NCBI RefSeq assembly: GCF_018263855.1
Contig: NZ_CP073318.1
Span: 6,820,001 to 6,884,000 of the forward strand
DNA from: Kutzneria sp. CA-103260
GTDB taxonomy: Bacteria > Actinomycetota > Actinomycetes > Mycobacteriales > Pseudonocardiaceae
DNA: 64,000 bases
Direction: 5' to 3'
Below the pieces are notes generated by a model. The model was not told the DNA's origin and made no database searches. It worked only from the letters and a program-made list of their open reading frames with translations. The position numbers and the translations under genes are program-made. Below are positions 8,566 through 17,124 of this stretch, one piece after another (the first letter of the stretch is position 1; each line of letters begins with the position of its first letter).

Positions 8566-9006
8566 GTGACCGAGGAGGACCCGCGCTACGACGGGCTGGA
8601 CCTCACCGACCAGACGCGCGCCGAACTGGACGCGATGCCGCCAGCCAAGCGCCAGGAGTGGATCGACTACCTCAAGGCCCAGCAGTCTGGCTGGGACTCG
8701 GTCCGCGCCGGCGCCCGCGAGGCCGTGGTCGGGTTAGACAAGATCAACGACATCATGTTGTCCCAGCTCGACCTCCAGCCGGACGAGGCATCTCGTCAGG
8801 CACTGGTCGATCACGTGATGACCAACGTCCTCATGGGAGAATGCCTGCTGGCCTCGGCCCGCGGTGACGCCGAGACCGCCGACACGCATCTGCAGGCGTG
8901 GCAGCGGTACGCCGAGAAGACCAAGAACCAGGTGATCGTGGTCCGCGACCGTCCTGGCCCGGACGTGATGTCGGTCCGTCCGACTCGGTGGGAGGCTTGG
9001 CCGTGA
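8566..9006 (+). CDS. Small acidic hypothetical protein upstream of the RHS toxin
   Basis: A 146-residue soluble, acidic, helical protein starting with GTG at 8566 (VTEEDPRYDGLDLTDQTRAE). Visible segments are MPPAKRQEWIDYLKAQQSGW and ADTHLQAWQRYAEKTKNQV. There is no signal peptide. Its stop overlaps the GTG of the RHS gene as GTGA, so the two proteins are translationally coupled and presumably act together, perhaps as an adaptor or loading partner. It does not match a family that I know by sight. Confidence 0.62.
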   Translation: MTEEDPRYDGLDLTDQTRAELDAMPPAKRQEWIDYLKAQQSGWDSVRAGAREAVVGLDKINDIMLSQLDLQPDEASRQALVDHVMTNVLMGECLLASARGDAETADTHLQAWQRYAEKTKNQVIVVRDRPGPDVMSVRPTRWEAWP

Positions 9007-12000
9007 GCAAGATCAATGTTCATCCTGACCACTTACGTCGGTCAGGCGGCACGCTCGCCGGGTTCGGCGGAAAGCTGGCCGACGGTGGGCAGAAGCTGGA
9101 GTCCGCCGGTCAGAACCTGGTCTCCCACGCCAGCAGCGACCGCTCGGGCATCGGCGCGGTGGTGGCCAAGGCGTTCGGCAAGGGCGTGCAGATCACCGGC
9201 AAGGTGTTCAGCGAGGGCGGCCGCGTCGTCGAAGGCGCCGGCAAACGCTTAGGCACCAGCGCGGACCTCTACGAGGAAGCCGACAGCAAAGGCGCCGGAC
9301 TGCTCAGAAGGCTCCACCCCGATGACCCAGGCGCGTCCCACGCCCACGGCGGCGGTTCTCACCCGACCACGGTTTCCAGCGGGTCGGGACGCGGCGGCAT
9401 CCGCGGCGCACTGAACAGGATCGGCGGCAAGACCCGCGACTTCGCCAGCGGTGTCAAGAACAAGCTCGGCCGGGCCTTGGGCGACCCGGTCGACATGGTC
9501 TCCGGCGAAGTGATCCACGCCCAACTCGATCTCCAACTCGCCGCGGCCCTGCCGCTGACGCTGGAACGCACCCACCTGTCCAACTACCGCGTCGGGCACT
9601 GGTTCGGACCCTCCTGGTCATCCACAATGGACCAACGGGTCGAGGTCGACGCCGAGGGCGTGTGCTTCGCCTCCGCCGACGGCATGCTGCTGGCCTACCC
9701 CACGCCGCCGCAACAGGGATCCGTCCTGCCCGAGGAAGGCCCGCGCTGGCCGCTGACCCGCGACGCCGACGGCTACCAGATCACCAACGCCGACACCGGC
9801 CACACGCTCCGGTTCTCCCCCGTCGGCGGCGGGTGGCCGTTGACCGCGATCGCCGATCGCGCCGGCAACCGCATCGAGTTCGACCACACCCCGGACGGCG
9901 TGCTGACCGGCATTCGGCACTCCGGCGGCTACCGGGTCGGCGTGGACACCGCCGACGATCGGATCACGGCACTGCGATTACACGACCCGGCCGACGGCGG
10001 CGAGATCACCGTCATGCGGTACGGCTACGACACCGCCGGCCGACTGGTCGAGGTGATCAACTCCTCCGGGCTGCCGATGCGCTTCGACTACGACGCCGAC
10101 GGCCGCATGACTCGCTGGGAAGACCGCCTGGGCTGCTGGTACGAGTTCGCCTACGACAATGCTGGCCGGTGCGTGCGCGGCACCGGCATCGACGACTTCC
10201 TCACCAGCACCTTCACCTACGACGACGGCACCACCGCGCACACCAACTCCCTCGGCCAGACCACGACCTTCCACCTCAACCCGCACGGGCAGGTCATCCG
10301 CCGCACCGACCCGCTCGGCCGCACCACCGTCACCGAGTGGGACCGCTACGACCGGCCGCTCGCGCGGACCGACCCGCTGGGGCGGACCACCCGCTACGAC
10401 TACGACGAGGCCGGCAACCTCACCACCGTCACCCGCCCCGACGGCAGCCAGGCCCTGGCCCAGTACAACGACCTCGGCCAGCCCACCGTGCAGGTCGACC
10501 CCGACGGCGCGGTGTGGCGACGCTCCTACGACGAGGTCGGCAACCTCACCGGCATCACCGACCCTGCCGGCGCGACCGTGACCTTCGCCTACAACGACCT
10601 CGGGCATCCGCCCGCGGTCACCGACGCGCTGGGCAACACCCGCCGCATCGACACCAACACTGCCGGCCTCCCCATCGCCGTCACCGATCCCCTCGGCTCC
10701 ACCACGACCTTCAGCTACGACGCGTTCGGCCGCCTTGCCGCGGCCACCGATCCCACCGGCGGCGTCACCGCGACCAGCTGGACCGTCGAGGGCAAGCTCG
10801 CCTCCCGGATCCGGCCCGACGGCGCCACCGAGCACTGGGACTACGACAGCGAGGGCAACCTCGTCGCCCACACCGACGCCGTGGGTGCCACCAGCCGCGC
10901 CGAGATCACCCACCTCGACCTGCGCTCGGCCGACATCCACCCGGACGGCACCCGCCTGACCTACGCCTACGACACCGAGCTGCGGCTGACGTCGGTGACC
11001 AACGAGGCCGGCCTGGTGTGGCGCTACGACTACGACGCCGCGGGCAACCTGGTCGCCGAGACCGACTTCAACGGCCGCGTCCTGGCCTACGTGCAGGACG
11101 ACGCCGAGCAGCTCGTCGCCCGCACCAACGGCGCCGGCCAGACCATCCGCTACATCCACGACCTACTCGGCAACATCGTCGAGCAGCACGCGGGCGAGGC
11201 GGTCACGACGTACGCCTACGACCCGGTCGGGCGCATGACCCAGGCGGCCAACGCGGTCAGCACCCTGGTGTTCGACCGCGACCAGCTGGGTCGCACGCTG
11301 GCTGAGGTCTGCAACGGGCGTGCCGTCGTCTCGACCTACGACGTCGCCGGCCGGCGGCTCACGCGACGCACCCCGACCGGCGCGGACAGCCGGTGGGAGT
11401 ACGACCCGAACGACCAGCCGGTCGCGCTGCACACCGCCGGGCACAGCACGGCCTTCGACTACGACCCGGCCGGCCGCCACACGAGGCGGCAGGTCGGCAC
11501 CGTCACACTCGTCCAGACCTTCGACGACAACCACCGCATGCGCACCCAGGCCGTCACCACCACCCACCCTGAGGCGCGCGGGCCGGCGCTGCTGCAACGC
11601 CGCTCCTACAGCTACCGCCCGGACGACACCCTCACCAGCATCGTCGACCAGCTCGCCGGCCCGCGGCAGTTCACCCACGACGCACGCGGCCGCGTCACCG
11701 CCGTCGACCACGGCGAACGGCCCGAGCGCCACGCCTACGACCCCGCCGGCAACCTCCTCGACGACGCCCGCACCTACGCCGGCAGCCGATTACAGGGCTC
11801 CAACGCCGACCGGTACCGCTACGACGGACAGGGCCGGCTCGTCGAGCGGATCCGCCGCACCCTGTCCGGACAGCAGCGGCGGTGGACCTACGAGTGGGAC
11901 GCCGAGGACCGGCTACTCGCCGTCACCACCCCGACCGGCGACCGCTGGCGCTACCACTACGACGCGCTCGGCCGGCGCATCGCCAAGCAACGCCTGGCAC

Positions 12001-12371
12001 CCGACGGAACCGTCGCCGAACAGGTCGAGTTCGTCTGGGACGGCACCCGGCTGGCCGAGCAAGCCCACACCCGCGCCGGCGAGCCGGCCACGACCACCAC
12101 CTGGGACTGGGAGCCCGACAGCGACCGGCCCGCCGCCCAGACCGTGCGGTCCTGGGCCGCGAGCGCCCCGCAGTCCGTCATCGACGAGCAGTTCTACGCC
12201 ATCGTCGCCGACCAGATCGGTGCCCCGCAGGAACTGCTCACCCCCGACGGCGAGCTCGTGTGGCAGGCCCGCGCCACCCTGTGGGGACAGCGCACCCCCG
12301 CCGCAGCGCGGGCGGACTGCCCGCTGAGGTTCCCAGGCCAGTACCACGACGACGAAACCGGCCTGGACTAA
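9003..12371 (+). CDS. RHS/YD-repeat polymorphic toxin scaffold with ESX-like N-terminus (C-terminus frameshifted off)
   Basis: A 1,122-residue protein. Residues 1-100 are an ESX-type helical region (VSKINVHPDHLRRSGG, FGGKLADGGQKLES). Residues about 150-240 hold a DUF6531-type pre-RHS domain (GDPVDMVSGEV, LERTHLSNYRVGHWFGPSW). Residues about 300-1,115 are tandem YD repeats of the form YDxxGNLxxxTDPxGxxT, which build the RHS cocoon. The ORF stops at TAA 12369-12371 just as the conserved RHS core end (LDYNYLRYYDP...) should begin. One extra A there (TAAC for TAC) explains it, and the remainder follows in the next frame. The ESX-like N-terminus and the upstream espG argue for type VII rather than type VI delivery. 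Confidence 0.85.
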   Translation: MSKINVHPDHLRRSGGTLAGFGGKLADGGQKLESAGQNLVSHASSDRSGIGAVVAKAFGKGVQITGKVFSEGGRVVEGAGKRLGTSADLYEEADSKGAGLLRRLHPDDPGASHAHGGGSHPTTVSSGSGRGGIRGALNRIGGKTRDFASGVKNKLGRALGDPVDMVSGEVIHAQLDLQLAAALPLTLERTHLSNYRVGHWFGPSWSSTMDQRVEVDAEGVCFASADGMLLAYPTPPQQGSVLPEEGPRWPLTRDADGYQITNADTGHTLRFSPVGGGWPLTAIADRAGNRIEFDHTPDGVLTGIRHSGGYRVGVDTADDRITALRLHDPADGGEITVMRYGYDTAGRLVEVINSSGLPMRFDYDADGRMTRWEDRLGCWYEFAYDNAGRCVRGTGIDDFLTSTFTYDDGTTAHTNSLGQTTTFHLNPHGQVIRRTDPLGRTTVTEWDRYDRPLARTDPLGRTTRYDYDEAGNLTTVTRPDGSQALAQYNDLGQPTVQVDPDGAVWRRSYDEVGNLTGITDPAGATVTFAYNDLGHPPAVTDALGNTRRIDTNTAGLPIAVTDPLGSTTTFSYDAFGRLAAATDPTGGVTATSWTVEGKLASRIRPDGATEHWDYDSEGNLVAHTDAVGATSRAEITHLDLRSADIHPDGTRLTYAYDTELRLTSVTNEAGLVWRYDYDAAGNLVAETDFNGRVLAYVQDDAEQLVARTNGAGQTIRYIHDLLGNIVEQHAGEAVTTYAYDPVGRMTQAANAVSTLVFDRDQLGRTLAEVCNGRAVVSTYDVAGRRLTRRTPTGADSRWEYDPNDQPVALHTAGHSTAFDYDPAGRHTRRQVGTVTLVQTFDDNHRMRTQAVTTTHPEARGPALLQRRSYSYRPDDTLTSIVDQLAGPRQFTHDARGRVTAVDHGERPERHAYDPAGNLLDDARTYAGSRLQGSNADRYRYDGQGRLVERIRRTLSGQQRRWTYEWDAEDRLLAVTTPTGDRWRYHYDALGRRIAKQRLAPDGTVAEQVEFVWDGTRLAEQAHTRAGEPATTTTWDWEPDSDRPAAQTVRSWAASAPQSVIDEQFYAIVADQIGAPQELLTPDGELVWQARATLWGQRTPAAARADCPLRFPGQYHDDETGLD

Positions 12372-12864
12372 CAACTACCTGCGCTACTACGACCCCGAGC
12401 AGGCCCGCTACATCAGCCCCGACCCGCTCGGCCTGACCCCCGCGCCCAACGAGTACGGCTACGTCGACAACCCGCTGGTCTTCATCGACCCGCTTGGCCT
12501 GGCCAAGCGCAAGCCGCACTTCGCGGACGTCACCGTCTACGACCCGCACGGCAACGTGAAGTACGCCTGCACTCTGCGCAGCGGCAACCAACTCCAGCAG
12601 GAATCCGCGCTCGGCTTCCCCAACGCGTCGCTGGCCAGCCACACCGAAGCCCGCTCGATGCGCATGCACGGCGGCTCCCCCACCGTCCCCATCCCCGGCG
12701 ACCCGCTGGCCCACCAGATGCCGGTCAACAAGGGCGATAGGGTCGAGATCCACGGCACCAAACCCCCGTGCCCCCAGTGCAAGGGCGCGATGAACCGGGC
12801 GGTCAGCGAGCTCGGCGTCGGCGTCAGCTACCACTGGGGCGGCAACTCCTGGCAGGCAGGATAG
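12370..12864 (+). pseudogene. RHS core end plus deaminase-type toxin tip, out of frame with its scaffold
   Basis: This is the continuation of the RHS protein in the +1 frame: YLRYYDPEQARYISPDPLGL, then YGYVDNPLVFIDPLGL, which is the hallmark of the RHS core before the self-cleavage site. The roughly 120-residue variable tip after that carries SHTEARSMRM and PPCPQCKGAMNRAVSEL, an H-x-E ... C-x-x-C zinc site of the cytidine-deaminase fold. Such tips are nucleic-acid or nucleotide deaminase toxins in polymorphic toxin systems; the substrate is not predictable by eye. No convincing start codon or ribosome site precedes the tip, so as sequenced it is not made as part of the scaffold. The immunity gene begins 5 bp after its stop. 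Confidence 0.75.
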
Positions 12865-12869
12865 GACTC

Positions 12870-13286
12870 ATGCCCACACCCACCTGGCGCACCGTCACCA
12901 CAGTCACCACCGGCGAGAACACCACCGACCGGGTCTTCACCCTCGGCATCGCCGAAAACCTGGACGGCTCCGGCGGCCACCTCATCGTCCAGACCTCCCT
13001 GCAGCCGCCGACCGACCAGGACGCTGCCACCGGCATGGACACCTACTGCGTCATGGACGACGAAGGCGGCGTCCAGTACGGCGGCATCGAACACGTCGAA
13101 CTTGACGACACCCAGCTGACCATCCGCTTCACCGACGACGCCGCCAGCGAACTTTCCGTTGACGATGGAGAACTTCAGCTGGAGCTTGACCTGGACGGCG
13201 ACGCGGTCAGCCGGCTGCGAGACGGTCTGAGGCGGACACTGACCTACGGCAACCCCGACCAACAGCCAACGTTCGTCGGGCTCTGA
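12870..13286 (+). CDS. Imm10-like immunity protein
   Basis: A 138-residue cytosolic acidic protein. The pattern FTLGIAENLDGSGGHLIVQ, then GMDTYCVMDDEGGVQYGG, then a terminal helix RLRDGLRRTL resembles the Imm10 family of immunity proteins to polymorphic toxins. Its position, 5 bp after the deaminase tip and on the same strand, is what is expected of the cognate antitoxin. It should bind and block the deaminase domain in the producer's cytoplasm. The ATG at 12870 follows GGCAGGATAGGA. It is intact although its toxin is frameshifted, so protection would persist in the absence of the toxin. Confidence 0.72.
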   Translation: MPTPTWRTVTTVTTGENTTDRVFTLGIAENLDGSGGHLIVQTSLQPPTDQDAATGMDTYCVMDDEGGVQYGGIEHVELDDTQLTIRFTDDAASELSVDDGELQLELDLDGDAVSRLRDGLRRTLTYGNPDQQPTFVGL

Positions 13287-13693
13287 TCTAACGCCGAAGA
13301 ACGCTCTACTTCTGTGCCGTCGTGGGTCGGCTTCAGGCTGAGGGGACACGTTGGTTTCACGCCAGCAGTGTGAGATGACATAGGCCCAACGACCGACGAA
13401 ACATAACGACACCCTATGCTGAAGATGTCAGCAGAGCAGCGGCCTGTCCGCGTACACGGTCCGCCTGGACGCCTGGAGGAGTGCTGATCAGCCTGCACGA
13501 TCACGTCGCCCTGGCGCTAGGAGAAAGACACTTGCCGGCCACGGGCGGCGCGGACCCCGTGGATCCGACCAATCCTCACAAAACCGACCCGTCGCCGCCG
13601 ACCACACTTGGAAGGACGGTGTGCGCTAATTGAGCCAAGTCAGGTTGAGAAGCTGGTCCTCTCAGGCTGAGCGTCGCGGAGTGCGGCATCGAG
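13287..13693. other. Gap between convergent RHS locus and BREX operon
   Basis: About 400 bp with no gene I can support. A 50-codon frame at 13481-13633 begins one base after GGAGGA, which is too close for good initiation, and its product (DPVDPTNPHKTDPSPP inside) is low in complexity. No clear hairpin terminator was seen, although both flanking transcripts end here. Confidence 0.4.
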
Positions 13694-15808
13694 TCAATGT
13701 CCTGCCACGAGAACCCGAGCCGGCTCTGCGAGAACCCGAGCAGCACCCTCGAGATCGGCTAGCCGTGCCGCCAGAGTGGCGACAGCAAGGTGCTGCGGCA
13801 GCGCCTCGTTGAACTTCAGACCGGCGAGCGCCCGTTCGTCGACCTCAGGCAAGCACAGCCGGTCGGCCACGTCAGCGGTCGCCGCCTTCCACATCTCCAG
13901 AGTGAGATCTGTGCGCAGGCGCAGCGAAGCATCGTCAACACGTTGCTTCTCGTCGGACAACTCGGACAAGGTAGCCGCGAGGGTTGCGTTGGCGCGATAG
14001 CCCGCCCATGTCCACCAACGGACGTCAAAACCGCTACGTGTGATGACCGTTCCTCCGGGGTGCACGGTGCTGGAGCCATCTTCACGCTCTTCAGCCAGCG
14101 CGCGCTGAGCACGCTGCGTCAGCTTCACCGGCGGGTCAGCCCCCAGGAGCACCTCGCGAACTGCCCTGGTGAGCTCGAACGTGGCCGCGCCCACTCCGGA
14201 CGTTTGCCAGCGAGCTCGTCCGCCGCTGTCTGCCTCTTCGACAAAGCACCGTCGGCGTTTCCAGTCGATCCAGCCGACTTTCCAGCTTCGGCCAGCCAGC
14301 AAGAGCAACCGCGGTCCGTGGACCCTCTCGGTGAGCAGGGCTGGGTCGGTGCGGCCGATTTCCCGACGTCCGTGGAGGACGGTGAACTGGGGTGGTGCTG
14401 TGAAGACGGCCGTCATGTCCATGAAGTGGCGCCGGCCGAACTTCTGCTCCGCGGTGGGGCCGATGAACAGCAGGTCTCCGTCCTTGTCGAGGAAGCCCTC
14501 TCCCACCAGGTGCCGCAGGATCGGCTCCGCGCTGCGGTCGAATGGCGCTAGTCCGTTCCAACCCTCCACCCACAGTTGGTTCCCGATCCGGTGTTCTTGC
14601 AGACATAGCGCGAGCAACTGCTGAGCGACAATGTGCCGTGGTTGTGGGGGTGCGGTGACGGGCTCCACGTAGCCGCGACTCCACAGCAGGAGCAGCCCAG
14701 CGGCCCAGGCGACTTCTTCGCGCCTGATGGCGAGGAACAGACAGTTGCGCGTCGTGCCTGGCCGGCGACCGGTGCGTCCCAACCGCTGCAGGAAGGACGC
14801 GACCGATCCTGGGGCGTTTATCTGGATGACCCGGTCGAGGTCACCGACGTCGATGCCCAGCTCGAGTGTGCTGGTAGAGACGATCACGCAGTCCCGCGCC
14901 TCGGCAAAGGCCTGTTCAGCCCGTCGGCGCTCGTCCACCGACAGCGAGGCGTGGGAAAGGAATGTCGTGACGCCGGCTTCACGCAGGGCTGCGCCGAGTT
15001 CCTCGACCAGTTGCCGGGAGTCGCAGAACACCAGGCGTTTCTCGCCTCGGTGCAGCGCACTGATCACGGTGGCAGCGTTGGCGACCGACCCCACGTAGTC
15101 GAGTTCGATCTCGCCCGGTGGGACCGCTGTCGCTGCGGCTGTGCCAACACCAGGAGCGACGACCTGCGCCGGGCGTGTACCGCTGCCCGCCCCCTGCAGC
15201 CAGCTCAGCAAGTCGCTCGGATTGCCAACGGTCGCGGACAGCCCGACACGTTGAATCTGCCTGTCGCACACACGGCTGAGTCGCTCGAGAACTGCGAGGA
15301 GGTGCCAACCTCGGTCGTCACCTGCGAAGGCGTGCACCTCGTCCACGACCACCGCACGCAAGTTGGCGAACAGGTGCGCTTGCTCCACCTTCACGCTGAC
15401 CAGCATCGCCTCGAGCGATTCCGGTGTCGTGAGCAGGATGTCGGGTGGATCACGAAGGATGCGTTGCCGAACGGACGGCGTGGTGTCGCCATGCCACAGT
15501 GCGACCCGGCGTCCAAGCCAGGCGGCGTAGGTTTCCAACCGTGGCAACAGGTTGTTGAGCAGTGCCCGGAGCGGGCAGACATAGATGACTGACAGCCCCG
15601 ACCAATGGTGCTGCTCCATCGCACTGAGCAGAGGGAAGCAGGCCGCCTCCGTCTTGCCACCTGCCGTGGGGGCAAGCAGCACCGCATCCACACCGTTCAG
15701 CACAGGCTCGATTGCTTCCGCCTGCAGCGGTCGCAGCGATCGCCACCCGAGCGTGTTCACGATGTGGTGGACCAGTACCGGATGCAGCTGGTCGAGGCTC
15801 GTGGTCAC
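13694..15808 (-). CDS. brxHI: BREX-2 DEAD/DEAH-box helicase BrxHI
   Basis: A 704-residue superfamily 2 helicase with Lhr-like layout. Motif I is PTAGGKTEA (about residues 47-55), motif II DEVHAF, then a SATVGNPSDL motif III region, CDSRQLVEEL, and motif VI FLQRLGRTGRRPG. A C-terminal winged/Lhr-like region follows. It is the last gene of the BREX operon; its ATG overlaps the brxD stop by 4 nt (ATGA). In type 2 BREX the helicase accompanies BrxD and the Pgl proteins; its exact step in phage exclusion is unknown, though ATP-driven DNA remodelling is the natural reading. Length and motifs appear complete. Confidence 0.9.
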   Translation of the reverse strand: MTTSLDQLHPVLVHHIVNTLGWRSLRPLQAEAIEPVLNGVDAVLLAPTAGGKTEAACFPLLSAMEQHHWSGLSVIYVCPLRALLNNLLPRLETYAAWLGRRVALWHGDTTPSVRQRILRDPPDILLTTPESLEAMLVSVKVEQAHLFANLRAVVVDEVHAFAGDDRGWHLLAVLERLSRVCDRQIQRVGLSATVGNPSDLLSWLQGAGSGTRPAQVVAPGVGTAAATAVPPGEIELDYVGSVANAATVISALHRGEKRLVFCDSRQLVEELGAALREAGVTTFLSHASLSVDERRRAEQAFAEARDCVIVSTSTLELGIDVGDLDRVIQINAPGSVASFLQRLGRTGRRPGTTRNCLFLAIRREEVAWAAGLLLLWSRGYVEPVTAPPQPRHIVAQQLLALCLQEHRIGNQLWVEGWNGLAPFDRSAEPILRHLVGEGFLDKDGDLLFIGPTAEQKFGRRHFMDMTAVFTAPPQFTVLHGRREIGRTDPALLTERVHGPRLLLLAGRSWKVGWIDWKRRRCFVEEADSGGRARWQTSGVGAATFELTRAVREVLLGADPPVKLTQRAQRALAEEREDGSSTVHPGGTVITRSGFDVRWWTWAGYRANATLAATLSELSDEKQRVDDASLRLRTDLTLEMWKAATADVADRLCLPEVDERALAGLKFNEALPQHLAVATLAARLADLEGAARVLAEPARVLVAGH

Positions 15809-17124
15809 GGGAGGTCCAGGTCGACGTCGCCTGCGCTGGCCGCCGCATTGCGCTCGATCTCGTTCAGTTCGCTGCTGGAGACGGTGAGCGGGTAGTCCCT
15901 GCGAGGGTCAAAGTCATCGTGGTCGTCTACCCGGTCCAGCACGTCGACGAGCTTACGGAGGAAGATCCGTGGGGCTACGCCGACCTTTCCGCCCAGTTCG
16001 CCGGTGATCGCAGTTGCCAGCACCGCGGTGTAGTCGTCGTCGACAGTGGACTGGACGCGGTCGGGGTTCCGCGCTCCGGTCACGTACAACTGCCGGATGT
16101 TACGGCCGAGTTCGGCCAGCCGATCGAGATCGAACCCCTGCAGACGCAACTGCACGGCCCGCGGCGAGTCGAAGCGAGGATCAGTTGTGAAGTCGGTCGC
16201 CAGTCGCTGTGCCAGCGGCGGCAGCCGTTGCACACCCTGCTGCCCGTCGAAGAAGGCTGGCGTACCGGTGATGACCAGGAACAGACCAGGGAAGCGGCCG
16301 GCGTCGATTTCGTCCAGGAGCTGACGCAGCGCGTTCAGGCCCTTCTCCCGCACATCACCTCGCACGCGCTGCAACGTCTCGATCTCATCGAGAACCACAA
16401 GCAGCCCGCGGTGGCCGCAGTCCTTCAAGACGGCCAACAGGCCCTGCAGGAACCCGAGAGCTCCGAAGTGGTCCAGGTCCCCGCGGACCCCGGCCGCACT
16501 TCGGGCGCTGGCTGCCACTGACTTCTGGCCGCCAAGCCACGCGATGAGCGCTTCGGCCGTTGCCGCGTCACCGGTAAGCCTCGCCCGACGATAGCCACGC
16601 AGGGCTGCGGCGAACGCAGGGGTCGTACGCGCGACCGCCGCAAGCCGTTGCTCGAGCAGAACGTCGACGGCGTCAGACAGCCCTTGCTCGTCATCCTCCG
16701 CGACTTCGCCGGCCTCGAGAACCTCTTCCTCAAGGATGTAGAACCAGGAGTCGATCACCGGCCCCAACGCGCTGGGCCGATGCGTCGGTGTGCTGAGCCG
16801 CTCGGTGAGCCTGCGATAGACCGTCTCCAAGCGATGCAGCGGGGTCTCAGTCTCCGAGATCTGAATCTCGGACGTAGCCAATCCTGCGCGCTTGGCCCGC
16901 TCGGCGAGCCAGCGAGCAAAGAACGTCTTGCCCGACCCATACTCGCCACGGATAGCGTGGAAGGTGGCTCCGCCCTTCGCCACCGTGTCGAGTTCCTCGT
17001 CCATGGCAACACTGAAGCGGTCGAGGCCGACGGCAAACTGGTCCAGGCCGCTTTCCGGGACGGTTCCACGACGCAACGCCGCGATGACCTCGCGGCGGCG
17101 TGCCTGGCTGGCTGGAGACGTCAT
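15805..17124 (-). CDS. brxD: BREX-2 ATP-binding protein BrxD
   Basis: A 439-residue AAA-type ATPase of the BrxC/BrxD group (DUF2791-like). Walker A is GEYGSGKTFFARWLAE (about residues 60-75), Walker B is LLVVLDEIETLQRVRG near residue 245, and sensor-like VITGTPAFFDGQQGVQRL follows. BrxD is the diagnostic extra ATPase of type 2 BREX and is normally linked to the brxHI helicase gene, as here. The start overlaps the pglZ stop by 4 nt and the end overlaps brxHI by 4 nt, showing tight translational coupling. It probably acts with the helicase on DNA; no experimental function is implied by the sequence alone. Confidence 0.9.
   Translation of the reverse strand: MTSPASQARRREVIAALRRGTVPESGLDQFAVGLDRFSVAMDEELDTVAKGGATFHAIRGEYGSGKTFFARWLAERAKRAGLATSEIQISETETPLHRLETVYRRLTERLSTPTHRPSALGPVIDSWFYILEEEVLEAGEVAEDDEQGLSDAVDVLLEQRLAAVARTTPAFAAALRGYRRARLTGDAATAEALIAWLGGQKSVAASARSAAGVRGDLDHFGALGFLQGLLAVLKDCGHRGLLVVLDEIETLQRVRGDVREKGLNALRQLLDEIDAGRFPGLFLVITGTPAFFDGQQGVQRLPPLAQRLATDFTTDPRFDSPRAVQLRLQGFDLDRLAELGRNIRQLYVTGARNPDRVQSTVDDDYTAVLATAITGELGGKVGVAPRIFLRKLVDVLDRVDDHDDFDPRRDYPLTVSSSELNEIERNAAASAGDVDLDLP

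Noticed and set aside
9978-11159. 393-codon minus-strand frame opposite the RHS gene
   Set aside because: Val/Gly/Ala-rich shadow of YD-repeat coding DNA in high-GC sequence.
9003-12371. Type VI secretion RHS effector
   Set aside because: No PAAR or VgrG genes, and the N-terminus and neighbours are ESX-like.
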